Positions 1-6,223 of a stretch of DNA of 11,322 nucleotides are shown here, piece by piece. A program made the position numbers and the translations under genes. Position 1 is the first letter of the stretch. Each line of letters starts with the position of its first letter. The DNA comes from Desulfovibrionaceae bacterium (GTDB taxonomy: Bacteria > Desulfobacterota > Desulfovibrionia > Desulfovibrionales > Desulfovibrionaceae): positions 1 to 11,322 of the forward strand of contig JAGADT010000136.1 in the NCBI GenBank assembly GCA_017613475.1. Reading direction: 5' to 3'. Below the pieces are notes generated by a model, which saw nothing but the letters and a program-made list of their open reading frames with translations, searched no databases and was not told the origin of the DNA.

Positions 1-1015
1 GGCTGCTGCCCATGCCCAGTTCCTGCATATAACTGAGCTGCCGGAACCCGTGGCGCGTGCTCATGCGCTCCATGAGCGCCGTCTTGTCTTTTTCCGGCAG
101 GGCGTGCACCAGGTCCACCGAAGCCTGGTCAACAGCCAGGATGTCGCGCGAGGCCACAATGCCGATATTGGGCGTGACCACAGGGGCTGCTGCCGTTCCC
201 TCGCAGTCGCAGGAAACGGACATATTGCGCAGCACGTTGATAAAGACGATGCGCGGGGCAAAGTGATCCACCGTGGCTTTGGAGGATTCCGTCATGCGCT
301 CCATAAATTCCTCGGCGCTGATGCTCCACTGGCCTTTGCCCTTTGCCGTGTGGATCATGGCTTTGCCAATGCGCCCGTCTGCGCAGCCAATGCCAATGTT
401 TTTGTTTGAGCCGCCAAATCCGCCCATCACATGGCCCTTGAAGTGGGTGAGCACAAGGAGGGAATCGTAGTCAAGCAGCCCCTTGCCCACGCTCATTTCC
501 GTGAACCATTTGCCGCCTTTCACCGGCAGCATGGCTGTGCCATGCTCATCCATGATGTCCACCGGGGCAAAGGTCCAGCCATTGACCTTGAGGGTTTCGC
601 GGTGCTTGTCTGTGGTGTAGCGGTCGCCCTGGTAATAGGCATTGGTTTCCACAATATGGGCGCCCGGCAGGTCTTTGGCAATGAGTTCCTGCACCCAGGG
701 GCGGGGAATGATGTTGGGGCCGTTCTTTTCGCCGGTATGGAGCTTGATGGCGATTTTTCCGCCAAGCGCCCCGCTGACCCTGGAAAAGATGCTGCGCAGC
801 CCCTCAGCTGAAAGGTCCCGCGTGAACCATACGTCGGATTCAGCTCCGCCGCGCTGGCTGTAAGGAACATAGATGTCGCCGCCGGTTCCGGGTCTGGGCG
901 AAGGGGTATTCATGGACTTGTTCCCTCCATAGGCTGTTTGGGGCAGGATGCCAGCGGCAGCCGCTCCCACTGCGGCGGCCGCGCCTTTAACAAAAGAACG
1001 CCGGGAAATGCTCAT
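1..1015 (-). CDS. Tat-exported DUF362 family protein (3' end outside window)
   Basis: The reading frame is open from ATG 1015 to the left edge, giving 338 codons with no stop. AAGGAG lies about 6 nt before the ATG. The N-terminus has a twin-arginine signal (SRRSFVKG followed by an Ala/Gly-rich hydrophobic stretch to about residue 30), so export of a folded, possibly cofactor-bearing protein is expected. The body resembles DUF362: a KLHTGEKNG-like segment near residues 85-95, a THFKGHVMGGFGGSNKNIGIG segment in the middle (the family's HxKxH-type core) and a later CDCEG cysteine pair. DUF362 proteins often carry 4Fe-4S domains at the C-terminus, which would lie outside the window. Biochemical function is unknown. 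It is the last visible gene of the minus-strand run that starts at the cupin, 79 bp downstream of the DUF4405 gene. It may also have its own control region, because a repeat shared with the metN upstream region lies in this gap. Confidence 0.8.
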   Translation of the reverse strand, partial: MSISRRSFVKGAAAAVGAAAAGILPQTAYGGNKSMNTPSPRPGTGGDIYVPYSQRGGAESDVWFTRDLSAEGLRSIFSRVSGALGGKIAIKLHTGEKNGPNIIPRPWVQELIAKDLPGAHIVETNAYYQGDRYTTDKHRETLKVNGWTFAPVDIMDEHGTAMLPVKGGKWFTEMSVGKGLLDYDSLLVLTHFKGHVMGGFGGSNKNIGIGCADGRIGKAMIHTAKGKGQWSISAEEFMERMTESSKATVDHFAPRIVFINVLRNMSVSCDCEGTAAAPVVTPNIGIVASRDILAVDQASVDLVHALPEKDKTALMERMSTRHGFRQLSYMQELGMGSS

Positions 1016-1054
1016 GGTCTTGCTCCTTGCGTTGGAGTGTTCAGCAAGGCAAAG

Positions 1055-1091
1055 AATTGTGCCTGCACGTATTGAATAGTGGGAAGGCATC
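1055..1091 (-). repeat. Copy A of a shared upstream element
   Basis: This stretch resembles 7947-7981 in the same orientation. On the plus strand both begin with AATTGTGCCTGC, both carry GTATTG about 3 nt later, and both end in GGCATC after a purine-rich run. By hand alignment roughly three quarters of positions match, with one or two small gaps. Copy A lies 40-76 bp upstream of the DUF362 start; its left end (minus-strand 5' side) overlaps the 3' end of the DUF4405 gene, whose final codons occupy 1095 onward nearby. A shared regulator site or a diverged intergenic repeat are both possible. Confidence 0.45.
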
Positions 1092-1094
1092 TTT

Positions 1095-1778
1095 TTATGC
1101 CGCAGTTCTTTTTTTATTGGCTGCAATCTTCCCGACGGCGTATCCTATCCCCGCGTATAAGCTCACGATGCCTAATAGTACGAGGAGGAAGGCGGCAAAG
1201 GGTAGCTTCATCGCCGCCGTGCCGAAAAAGTGCTTCATCAGCAGCCGATCTCCGATGCGGTGGAGAAAGGAGCCATAAATGCCGACGGGTACCGTCAAGG
1301 CCATCGTAACATAAAGGCCCCCCCTGATACAACGGGACGATGCGTTTAATCCCGCCCAAAGGGCAAAGCGTCGCCACAGCCCGGCACCATGAAGACCGAG
1401 ATGCAGTCCTGCAAGAATCAGCAGCCCGTAGGCGGCCGTGATATGCACCTGATGGACGAGGCTGCTCCTCTGCCATGCCAGGCCGAAAAGTCCGTGGAAG
1501 AGCTGGTCCGCGATGGCAAGCCCGCTGAGCAGCGCAAGCAGGAAGCACATTGCCAGGGCGAAATTGACGGCGGCGGTGAATGCCCGCCCGAGGTTCCATC
1601 GTCCGCGGGAAAGGGAGAACAGCCAGCCCCTGTTCCATACAAGATGGAGAAGCACGCCCCCGCCCATGAGAAGCCCCAACGCCTCATGCAAGACCTTTGG
1701 TAAAAAGAAAAGGCTCATCAGCAGGAGCAGTAAACTCAGCAATGCCGTATCCAATACGCCCCGCTTCATGCCGCGCAT
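1095..1778 (-). CDS. DUF4405 cytochrome b-like integral membrane protein
   Basis: This is a 227-residue protein with about five hydrophobic helices. The pattern fits the DUF4405 family, cytochrome b561/b-type membrane proteins thought to carry haem and exchange electrons with quinol. Helix 1 spans about residues 8-27 and is followed by H31-E32. Helix 2 holds H45 in the LLHLVWNRGW segment. A later helix pair holds H95, H109, H112, H126 and H130 (VHQVHITAAYG...GLHLGLH), giving several candidate axial ligands. The C-terminal GIYGSFLHRIGDRLL stretch is typical of the family. The start is uncertain: a GAAGGA lies only about 3 nt before ATG 1778 and 12 nt before the in-frame ATG 1769. It lies between the exported flavoprotein and the DUF362 gene on the same strand, so a role as membrane electron donor to them is a reasonable inference. 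Confidence 0.75.
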   Translation of the reverse strand: MRGMKRGVLDTALLSLLLLLMSLFFLPKVLHEALGLLMGGGVLLHLVWNRGWLFSLSRGRWNLGRAFTAAVNFALAMCFLLALLSGLAIADQLFHGLFGLAWQRSSLVHQVHITAAYGLLILAGLHLGLHGAGLWRRFALWAGLNASSRCIRGGLYVTMALTVPVGIYGSFLHRIGDRLLMKHFFGTAAMKLPFAAFLLVLLGIVSLYAGIGYAVGKIAANKKRTAA

Positions 1779-1804
1779 ACTTCCTTCGCCATCATTAAGG
1801 CAGC

Positions 1805-1870
1805 TTATGCCTGCCAGGCCGTGTAGAAGCCGGGCCGGGTGATGATTTCAGCCATTTTTTTAGCTTTCAT
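1805..1870 (-). CDS. Possible 21-residue ORF or gene remnant
   Basis: In the 109-bp gap between the flavoprotein and DUF4405 genes there is an ORF starting ATGAAAGCTAAAAAAATGGC and ending at TAA 1807-1805. The product is basic at the N-terminus and ends ITRPGFYTAWQA. A weak AGGG lies 7 nt upstream of the ATG, which itself is 18 nt after the flavoprotein stop. I do not recognise it. It could be a translated microprotein of the operon, or the tail of a gene lost from this position. Length alone gives no support. Confidence 0.25.
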   Translation of the reverse strand: MKAKKMAEIITRPGFYTAWQA

Positions 1871-1887
1871 ATTCTTGCCCTGGTCAA

Positions 1888-2568
1888 TTAAAGTGATGCG
1901 CCGATTTTTTGCGCCATATCGCCGTACTTCGAACCCGCGACGAGGGAGCGGGAGCCGCAGCCGAGGCCGAGGACCTGCCCCACGTCTGTCCAGTTCATAT
2001 AGCGCACCAGCGTCTCATAGTGTGCGACCAGCGCCTCCATCGTCCAGCTCGCACTATTGTATGAGGTGGCGATCAGCATGGATTTCTTTCCGTTCAGCCT
2101 TCCCGACCGCGAATAGAAACGGTCCACAATGGTTTTAAGCTGTGCTGACATGCCATAATAGTAGAGGGGGGTTGTCAGCACAAGCATATCCGCCTCAAGC
2201 ATTTTCGGCATCAGCTTTGTCTCAATGGCGTCCCGATAAATGCAGGGGCCGTCCATACCGCATTTATCGCAACCCCGGCATGGATGGGTTTCCTCGTTCG
2301 CCGCGTCGAAGGTGAAGACTTCATTCCCCGCGCTTTTCGCGCCTTGAGTGAAACGATCCGCCAGATAGGTGGATGTGGACTCGTGCTTTGGATGGGGGCT
2401 GCTCGTGATGACAACAATCTTCATGCTCTTTCCTCCCGATACCTTGCCCTTTGCGGGCACTTCTGCTTTGTTTTCCTTTTCTTCCGCCGCGGCCGCCTGT
2501 CCGCAGCCGCTCAAAAGGAACGTCATTGCGCCCATGCCGCCGATTCTCAAAAAATCCCGCCGATTCAT
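1888..2568 (-). CDS. Tat-exported lipoprotein flavodoxin-fold reductase with iron-sulfur flavoprotein-like Cys motif
   Basis: This 226-residue protein has a flavodoxin-like / NAD(P)H-dependent FMN reductase fold. The N-terminus is RRDFLRIGG (Tat motif) followed by LLSGC with C22 in a lipobox, so it should be exported folded and anchored by lipid. A charged linker (about 25-48) precedes the domain, which opens at about residue 50 with KIVVITSSPHPKHEST, the FMN phosphate loop. C97, C100, C103 and C109 form CX2CX2CX5C, within the CX2CX2CX4-7C pattern of archaeal-type iron-sulfur flavoproteins. Similar Cys clusters also occur in relatives with no proven cluster. TPLYYYGMSAQLKTIVDR is the usual flavin-binding stretch. 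NAD(P)H is absent from the periplasm, so electrons would have to come from another source, plausibly the DUF4405 protein encoded next. It starts 9 bp after the cupin stop, indicating co-transcription. Confidence 0.82.
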   Translation of the reverse strand: MNRRDFLRIGGMGAMTFLLSGCGQAAAAEEKENKAEVPAKGKVSGGKSMKIVVITSSPHPKHESTSTYLADRFTQGAKSAGNEVFTFDAANEETHPCRGCDKCGMDGPCIYRDAIETKLMPKMLEADMLVLTTPLYYYGMSAQLKTIVDRFYSRSGRLNGKKSMLIATSYNSASWTMEALVAHYETLVRYMNWTDVGQVLGLGCGSRSLVAGSKYGDMAQKIGASL

Positions 2569-2577
2569 GTTGTTACC

Positions 2578-3123
2578 TCATTTCAGTTTCGCGTATTCAA
2601 CCGCGTCCACCGGCTCCAGCCATTCCGTTGATACACCTTCGCCCGTCAGCATAATCGAAAGGTGCTGCATCATATTATTCGGTCCGGCGCCGTGCCAGTG
2701 CTTGATGCCCTCGGGAATGGTTACGACTTTGCCCGGAACCAATTCCTGCGGCTCCTTGCCCCAAATTTGGTAATAACCGCGCCCCGATTCCGTGACGAGA
2801 ATCTGGCAGGTGCCATGATGGATATGCCAAAAATTATATGCGCCCTTCGTGAAGGTCACGTTCGAGACGTTGATGCGGTCTTTCGCCAGCCCCGCGTGGA
2901 ACGTCTTGCCGACGAAATACTGTTCATAAGCGACATTCGGCTTGCCCACTTCAAAAATCGTTCCTTGCTCCTGCTTCAGACCCGCCACGACTTCCTTCAC
3001 AGGCGGATACTCCCGCGCGGTTTCCACTGCTTGTGTGACGCCGCAGAAAGCCAAAGAGCCAGCAGCGAAAATTCCTGCCAGCATTACCCGTTTCATTTTC
3101 TTCGTCCAGCCGTTCTTTTTCAT
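2578..3123 (-). CDS. Secreted single-domain cupin protein
   Basis: This is a 181-residue protein with a Sec signal peptide: a basic start (KKMKR), a hydrophobic core about residues 13-29, and a likely cleavage after TQA at 32. The rest is one cupin barrel. Motif 1 is H100-I-H102 with Q107 where classical cupins have Glu, as is common in the COG1917-type cupins found with carboxymuconolactone decarboxylases. Motif 2 is PGKVVTIPEGIKHWHGA, with H142/H144. A metal site is therefore likely, but the reaction is unknown. GAGG lies 9 nt before ATG 3123; ATG at codon 10 is an in-frame alternative that still keeps the signal peptide. It is the first gene of the minus-strand run and follows a long structured leader downstream of the LysR gene. 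Confidence 0.83.
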   Translation of the reverse strand: MKKNGWTKKMKRVMLAGIFAAGSLAFCGVTQAVETAREYPPVKEVVAGLKQEQGTIFEVGKPNVAYEQYFVGKTFHAGLAKDRINVSNVTFTKGAYNFWHIHHGTCQILVTESGRGYYQIWGKEPQELVPGKVVTIPEGIKHWHGAGPNNMMQHLSIMLTGEGVSTEWLEPVDAVEYAKLK

Positions 3124-3274
3124 CCTCGTTTTCCTCTTTTAAAGATGTCCTTGTTCCGTCTGCCAAAGCAGATGATTGGCATGCTTCAGGATTTGCTGCC
3201 GCTGAGGCAGCCCGGACGCCGGACGCCTGCGCTATCCGCGAAGATTCTGCGCATGCGTTGCTTCCATACCTGAG

Positions 3275-3313
3275 CGCGCCGAAAGCTTCACATAGCGGTG
3301 AACGTCCGGCGCG
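3275..3313 (-). repeat. Nested inverted repeat in cupin leader
   Basis: The outer arms CGCGCCG (3275-3281) and CGGCGCG (3307-3313) are perfect complements. Inside them lie TTCAC (3287-3291) and GTGAA (3298-3302) around 6 nt, giving a two-tier stem of 7 and 5 bp. TTCAC-N6-GTGAA is also a plausible protein-binding dyad. Confidence 0.5.
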
Positions 3314-3350
3314 GAAAAGCCTGTGCTTGTCAGCAGGGTGGACAACCCCG

Positions 3351-3400
3351 CGTCTGTTTTTGCTTTCCTTTATCGCTTCATATCTCTTAAAAAACAGACG
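3351..3400 (-). repeat. 11-bp perfect inverted repeat in cupin leader
   Basis: CGTCTGTTTTT (3351-3361) and AAAAACAGACG (3390-3400) are exact reverse complements separated by 28 nt. The arms fall just downstream of the candidate promoter on the minus strand, so they could form a stem in the leader or act as paired operator half-sites. Confidence 0.55.
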
Positions 3401-3426
3401 GGCCGTGTTTTATTGGCTTAGCCCGG

Positions 3427-3456
3427 AGTATAAATGCCTGCCATTGATTCTGTCCA
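3427..3456 (-). promoter_or_regulatory. Candidate sigma-70 promoter for the cupin operon
   Basis: On the minus strand TGGACA (3456-3451, within TTGGACA) is followed by 18 nt and TATACT (3432-3427). The -10 matches 5 of 6 consensus bases; the -35 is fair. It lies just past the LysR stop and would give a leader of about 300 nt. Confidence 0.4.
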
Positions 3457-3477
3457 ATACCTATTTTTTATATGCCT

Positions 3478-4356
3478 CTATGCTTTGAAAGCATATTTTT
3501 CTTTGATGAACTCTAAAAATTTGCCCGCGGCGCTGAAGCTTGGCTGGAAACGTTTCCATGCCAGGACGACGGTTGTTTTGAGAGACGGAGAAAAGGGGCG
3601 GAATACCGCTTTCGCCGGGTCATAGTTTCTCACAGCGCTCTCGATTGTGATGGCGTCGGCAAAGCCGTCAACGACCAGCGGCACGGTATTGTCCACGAGG
3701 TTGTGACGCATGAAGATCAAAAGGTCGTCTGCATCGCCGAGCCAATGCTCGACCTCCCTGTGGATGGCAAGCCGTCCCGTACAGACGAGCCGCCGTCCTG
3801 CGAGGTCCTCGCGCCGGATTTTTTCCTTTTCCGCCAAGGGGCTGCCAGCCCGCATGAAAAGCCCCCAGACGTCCTTTGTCGGCAGGCGGAAATATTCGTA
3901 ATGCGCGACGTCAATCGGCTCCTGTAACAGTGCGAAGTCAAGAAGCCCTGCATCCAGACGTTCACGCAGCGTATCAGCGCTGTTCGTGTAAATTTCGTAC
4001 TTCACCTTAGGATAGCGCAGTGAAAATTCCTCCAGGCTGCGAACCAGTTCTGCGCCCGCCGCGTAGACGCCGCTGCCGATGGCCAGAGTTCCCCCCACAT
4101 CCCCGCGCTGGCGAAAGTCTGCTTCGATGCGCTCCATCAACGTCACGGCTTCTTCCGCCCGATGGCGCAGCATCTCACCAGCTTCAGTCAAAACGAGTTG
4201 GCGTCCTCGCTTGAAAAGCGGAAGGCCAATCTCGGCTTCCAGCTCCGCGAGCTGCCGCGAAAGCGTCGGCTGCGTCAGATGCAGGGATTCCGATGCCCGC
4301 GAAATGTTCTGCTCCCGCACCACAGCGAGAAAATATCGCAAAACCCGAATCTCCAT
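3478..4356 (-). CDS. LysR-type transcriptional regulator
   Basis: This is a 292-residue protein of standard LysR-type length. Residues 1-60 form the winged helix-turn-helix, with the family signature around FLAVVREQNISRASESLHLTQ, PTLSRQLAELEAEIG and LPLFKRGRQLVLTEAG. A linker helix follows to about 90, and residues 90-290 are the periplasmic-binding-protein-like effector domain. The reading frame is open well upstream, but GGAGG lies 6 nt before ATG 4356 and the product then starts exactly at the usual MEIRVLRYF position, so this start is firm. The upstream extension would lie antisense to the neighbouring plus-strand gene. It is encoded directly ahead of the cupin-flavoprotein-DUF4405-DUF362 run and on the same strand. 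Control of that run is likely but inferred from position; the effector is unknown. Confidence 0.92.
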   Translation of the reverse strand: MEIRVLRYFLAVVREQNISRASESLHLTQPTLSRQLAELEAEIGLPLFKRGRQLVLTEAGEMLRHRAEEAVTLMERIEADFRQRGDVGGTLAIGSGVYAAGAELVRSLEEFSLRYPKVKYEIYTNSADTLRERLDAGLLDFALLQEPIDVAHYEYFRLPTKDVWGLFMRAGSPLAEKEKIRREDLAGRRLVCTGRLAIHREVEHWLGDADDLLIFMRHNLVDNTVPLVVDGFADAITIESAVRNYDPAKAVFRPFSPSLKTTVVLAWKRFQPSFSAAGKFLEFIKEKYAFKA

Positions 4357-4380
4357 GGAATCCTCCTCAGTCTTCCATAT

Positions 4381-4409
4381 AATGTACGCAATCGCAGGAT
4401 GAAGGGCAA
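4381..4409 (-). promoter_or_regulatory. Weak candidate promoter for the LysR-type gene
   Basis: On the minus strand TTGCCC (4409-4404), 17 nt, then TACATT (4386-4381). Spacing is ideal and both hexamers match 4 of 6 bases. The transcript would begin about 20 nt ahead of the Shine-Dalgarno site and start codon at 4356. Confidence 0.3.
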
Positions 4410-4482
4410 GCCGCCTGGCAGGGCAGGAGTGGAGGGGCAGAGCCTCCGCTTCGCTATTGACTTCCCTGCGGCGCGGGGGCAC

Positions 4483-4498
4483 TTTCCATGCCTGGAAA
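4483..4498. repeat. Short dyad upstream of the secreted-protein gene
   Basis: TTTCCA-TGCC-TGGAAA is a perfect 6-bp dyad about 50 bp ahead of the start at 4549. A TTGACT at 4458-4463 could be a -35 box, but I see no good -10 at standard spacing. An operator role is only a possibility. Confidence 0.3.
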
Positions 4499-4548
4499 AT
4501 GCCGCTGTTTTCGCTGCGCCCTGAAACCTTGATGGGAGGAGTCCGCCT

Positions 4549-5274
4549 ATGCCCGCATTTCGCTTTCCAAAGGCTGTTTTGCTTCTGGCCTGCCTGTTTC
4601 TTGCCCTTTTTTCCGCGCGGGCAGGCAGTGCGGCTGAGCTTTCGCCAAAAGACGCCCGGAGCGTTCTTGAAGAGGCTTTTATCATTGCCGGCTATACCGG
4701 CCTGCACGGTGAGAGCGAATTTGCCGGCAAGCCAGGGAATGTGATCCGTGCGGCGCTCTTTGGCGCCTTTGATGCAAAAATGCGCTACGTGTTTGAGCAG
4801 GACCGCCTGGAAGAAGAGGGCAAGGCGCCCCTGCCGGCAAGCCATCCGCTCTTTGCCGTAAATGGCCGCGCCCTTATGCCGGATCAGGTGAAGGACCGCG
4901 ATGAAGCGCCTGACTTGTTTACCGGGCTGCCTGAGCAATACAATGTCTTTATCAGCCGCGAGGCCGTGGAGCTGGCGGCCCTGCGCTATACGGGCCACTC
5001 CGTAGCAAAGCATGAAGCCCCGGGAGGCGAGGGCTTCCTTGGCGATACGCTGCTTAAAGACAAGGGATATTTCGTGAGCATCGACGGCCTTGGCGATTTG
5101 ATTGTTGAACCGGAGCTTAAAAGCGTGACCCCCAAGGGGGAGGGCTTTGTGCTTGCGGGAGCGCTTCTTGAGCCTGATGAGTCGGCGAAGCCCGGGGCCT
5201 TTGCGCTTGAGCTCATGCCCGGCGATGCTGCCGGCACATGGAAGCTGCAGTACACGGAAACGCCGGCCAAATAG
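4549..5274 (+). CDS. Secreted protein of unknown function
   Basis: This is a 241-residue protein with a clear Sec signal peptide: a basic start, a hydrophobic core about 8-22 (AVLLLACLFLALFSA), and likely cleavage after GSAA near residue 29. No lipobox is present. The start is well supported by GGGAGGAG 7 nt before ATG 4549. The mature part is acidic and mixed alpha/beta by inspection: a helical N-terminal half (SPKDARSVLEEAFIIAGYTG...), a proline-rich middle, and a strand-rich C-terminus ending GTWKLQYTETPAK. It contains no Cys in the mature region and no recognisable catalytic motif. I do not recognise a family. It is transcribed alone, divergent from the LysR-type gene and convergent with metQ, with which it shares a terminator. 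Confidence 0.75.
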   Translation: MPAFRFPKAVLLLACLFLALFSARAGSAAELSPKDARSVLEEAFIIAGYTGLHGESEFAGKPGNVIRAALFGAFDAKMRYVFEQDRLEEEGKAPLPASHPLFAVNGRALMPDQVKDRDEAPDLFTGLPEQYNVFISREAVELAALRYTGHSVAKHEAPGGEGFLGDTLLKDKGYFVSIDGLGDLIVEPELKSVTPKGEGFVLAGALLEPDESAKPGAFALELMPGDAAGTWKLQYTETPAK

Positions 5275-5303
5275 GCAGCGCGCATTCTGGTTCCTGAATA
5301 ATA

Positions 5304-5334
5304 AAGGGACGCCCGGTTTTTCCGGGCGTCCCTT
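5304..5334. terminator. Hairpin terminator shared by metQ and the convergent gene
   Basis: AAGGGACGCCCGG (5304-5316) pairs perfectly with CCGGGCGTCCCTT (5322-5334) across a 5-nt loop, a 13-bp GC-rich stem. On the minus strand it is followed by TTTATTATT, a usable U-rich tract, so it best serves metNIQ. It also lies 29 bp after the stop of the plus-strand gene. Confidence 0.85.
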
Positions 5335-5358
5335 ACTGCTTATGAAAAGCCGGCGGGC

Positions 5359-6159
5359 TTATTTGGCGGGAACCACCGAGCCTTCGTACTTGCCGTTGAT
5401 GAAGGCCTTTATCTGCGCGCTTTTAAGGGCGGCGGCAAGGGCCTTTAAGTCGTCGCGGGCTTCATCGCCGGCGCGGACGGCGAGGATGTTCGCGTAGGTT
5501 TCAGCGGCAAGGGAATCAGCCTTTTCCGCGGCCAGGGCGTTGGCACCCTTCAGCCCGCCAAGGATGGCGTAGTTGCCGTTGATGATGGCCACATCCACAT
5601 CGGGGAGCGAGCGCACAAGCTGGGCGGCTTCAATTTCTTCAATCTTGAGTCCCTTCGGGTTTTCGGCAATGTCGCGGCGGGTGGCGGTGAGCCCGGCGCC
5701 GGCCTTGAGCTTGATCAGCCCTTCAGCCTGCATGAGCAGGAGGGCGCGGGCTTCATTGGTGGTGTCGTTGGGAACGGCCACAATGGAGCCTTTCTTGAGG
5801 CCGGCAAGGGATTTCGCGCGGCCGGCGTAAATGCCAAAGGGCTCGTAGTGCACGGCCGCCAGGGAGACGAGCTTGGTGCCTTTCTGCTGGTTAAAGTCAT
5901 CAAGATAAGGCTTGTGCTGGAAGAAGTTGGCATCCAGTTCCTTGCTTTCCAGCGCCATGTTGGGCTGCACATAGTCGGAGTATTCCACGATTTTCAGTTC
6001 GTAGCCCTGCGGCTTCAGCATTTCCGCCGCGTTCTTGAGGATTTCGGCATGGGGCGTGGGGGAAGCGCCGACGCGGATGATTTTGGCGGCAGCGGCGGGA
6101 TTGGCGCCAAAGCCGGCCAGGATGGCTGCGGCCAGCAGGGCCAGGAGGCATTTTTTCAT
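5359..6159 (-). CDS. metQ: D/L-methionine ABC transporter substrate-binding protein MetQ (NlpA family)
   Basis: This is the 266-residue periplasmic receptor of the methionine importer. Residues 1-25 form a signal peptide. NlpA-family hallmarks are the IRVGASPTPHAEIL opening, the YVQPNMALESKELDANFFQHKPYLDDF segment that lines the ligand site, the VAVPNDTTNEARAL stretch and the VDVAIINGNYAI segment near residue 190. Many MetQ proteins are lipoproteins, but here LAGF occupies the lipobox-like position (residues 14-17) and no Cys follows, so cleavage at the Ala run and a soluble periplasmic product are expected. The start has AGGAG about 8 nt upstream. It is the third gene of metNIQ, 64 bp after metI, followed by a strong terminator. 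Assignment to methionine rests on the intact operon with a NIL-domain MetN; the ligand could include other methionine derivatives. Confidence 0.93.
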   Translation of the reverse strand: MKKCLLALLAAAILAGFGANPAAAAKIIRVGASPTPHAEILKNAAEMLKPQGYELKIVEYSDYVQPNMALESKELDANFFQHKPYLDDFNQQKGTKLVSLAAVHYEPFGIYAGRAKSLAGLKKGSIVAVPNDTTNEARALLLMQAEGLIKLKAGAGLTATRRDIAENPKGLKIEEIEAAQLVRSLPDVDVAIINGNYAILGGLKGANALAAEKADSLAAETYANILAVRAGDEARDDLKALAAALKSAQIKAFINGKYEGSVVPAK

Positions 6160-6223
6160 GGGTAAATCTCCTTAACGGGTAATGGGTTGCGGCGCGCTGA
6201 AGGCGCCCGTTTTGTTTTTCAGG

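Larger units (their letters stand above)
3124..3477 (-). other. Structured intergenic leader between lysR-type gene and cupin gene
   Basis: No convincing gene lies in these 354 bp. Read on the minus strand, the gap holds a candidate promoter (3427-3456), then an 11-bp inverted repeat (3351-3400), a nested hairpin (3275-3313) and a short hairpin GCTGCC/GGCAGC (3195-3211). A tandem 7-mer CGGACGCCGGACGC follows at about 3213-3226. If transcription starts near 3420 the leader is close to 300 nt. None of the hairpins is followed by a run of U on the minus strand, so simple termination is not evident. An RNA leader role or DNA operators are both possible. Confidence 0.5.

Noticed and set aside
1040..1065. 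Sigma-54 promoter (GGCAC...TTTGC) before the DUF362 gene
   Set aside because: GG and GC are separated by 11 nt instead of the required 10.
2662..3273. Plus-strand 203-codon frame opposite the cupin gene
   Set aside because: Antisense to a gene with intact cupin motifs; no Shine-Dalgarno site or recognisable domain.
4357..5013. Upstream in-frame extension of the LysR-type gene, giving a 511-residue protein
   Set aside because: A strong Shine-Dalgarno site and the canonical LysR N-terminus fix the start at 4356. The extension is antisense to a well-supported secreted-protein gene and has no domain-like sequence.
6174..6211. AACGGG/CCCGTT and GGCGC/GCGCC pairs in the metI-metQ gap as an RNA element
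   Set aside because: The two pairings share bases and cannot form together, the arms are 5-6 bp, and GC-rich gaps yield such pairs by chance.
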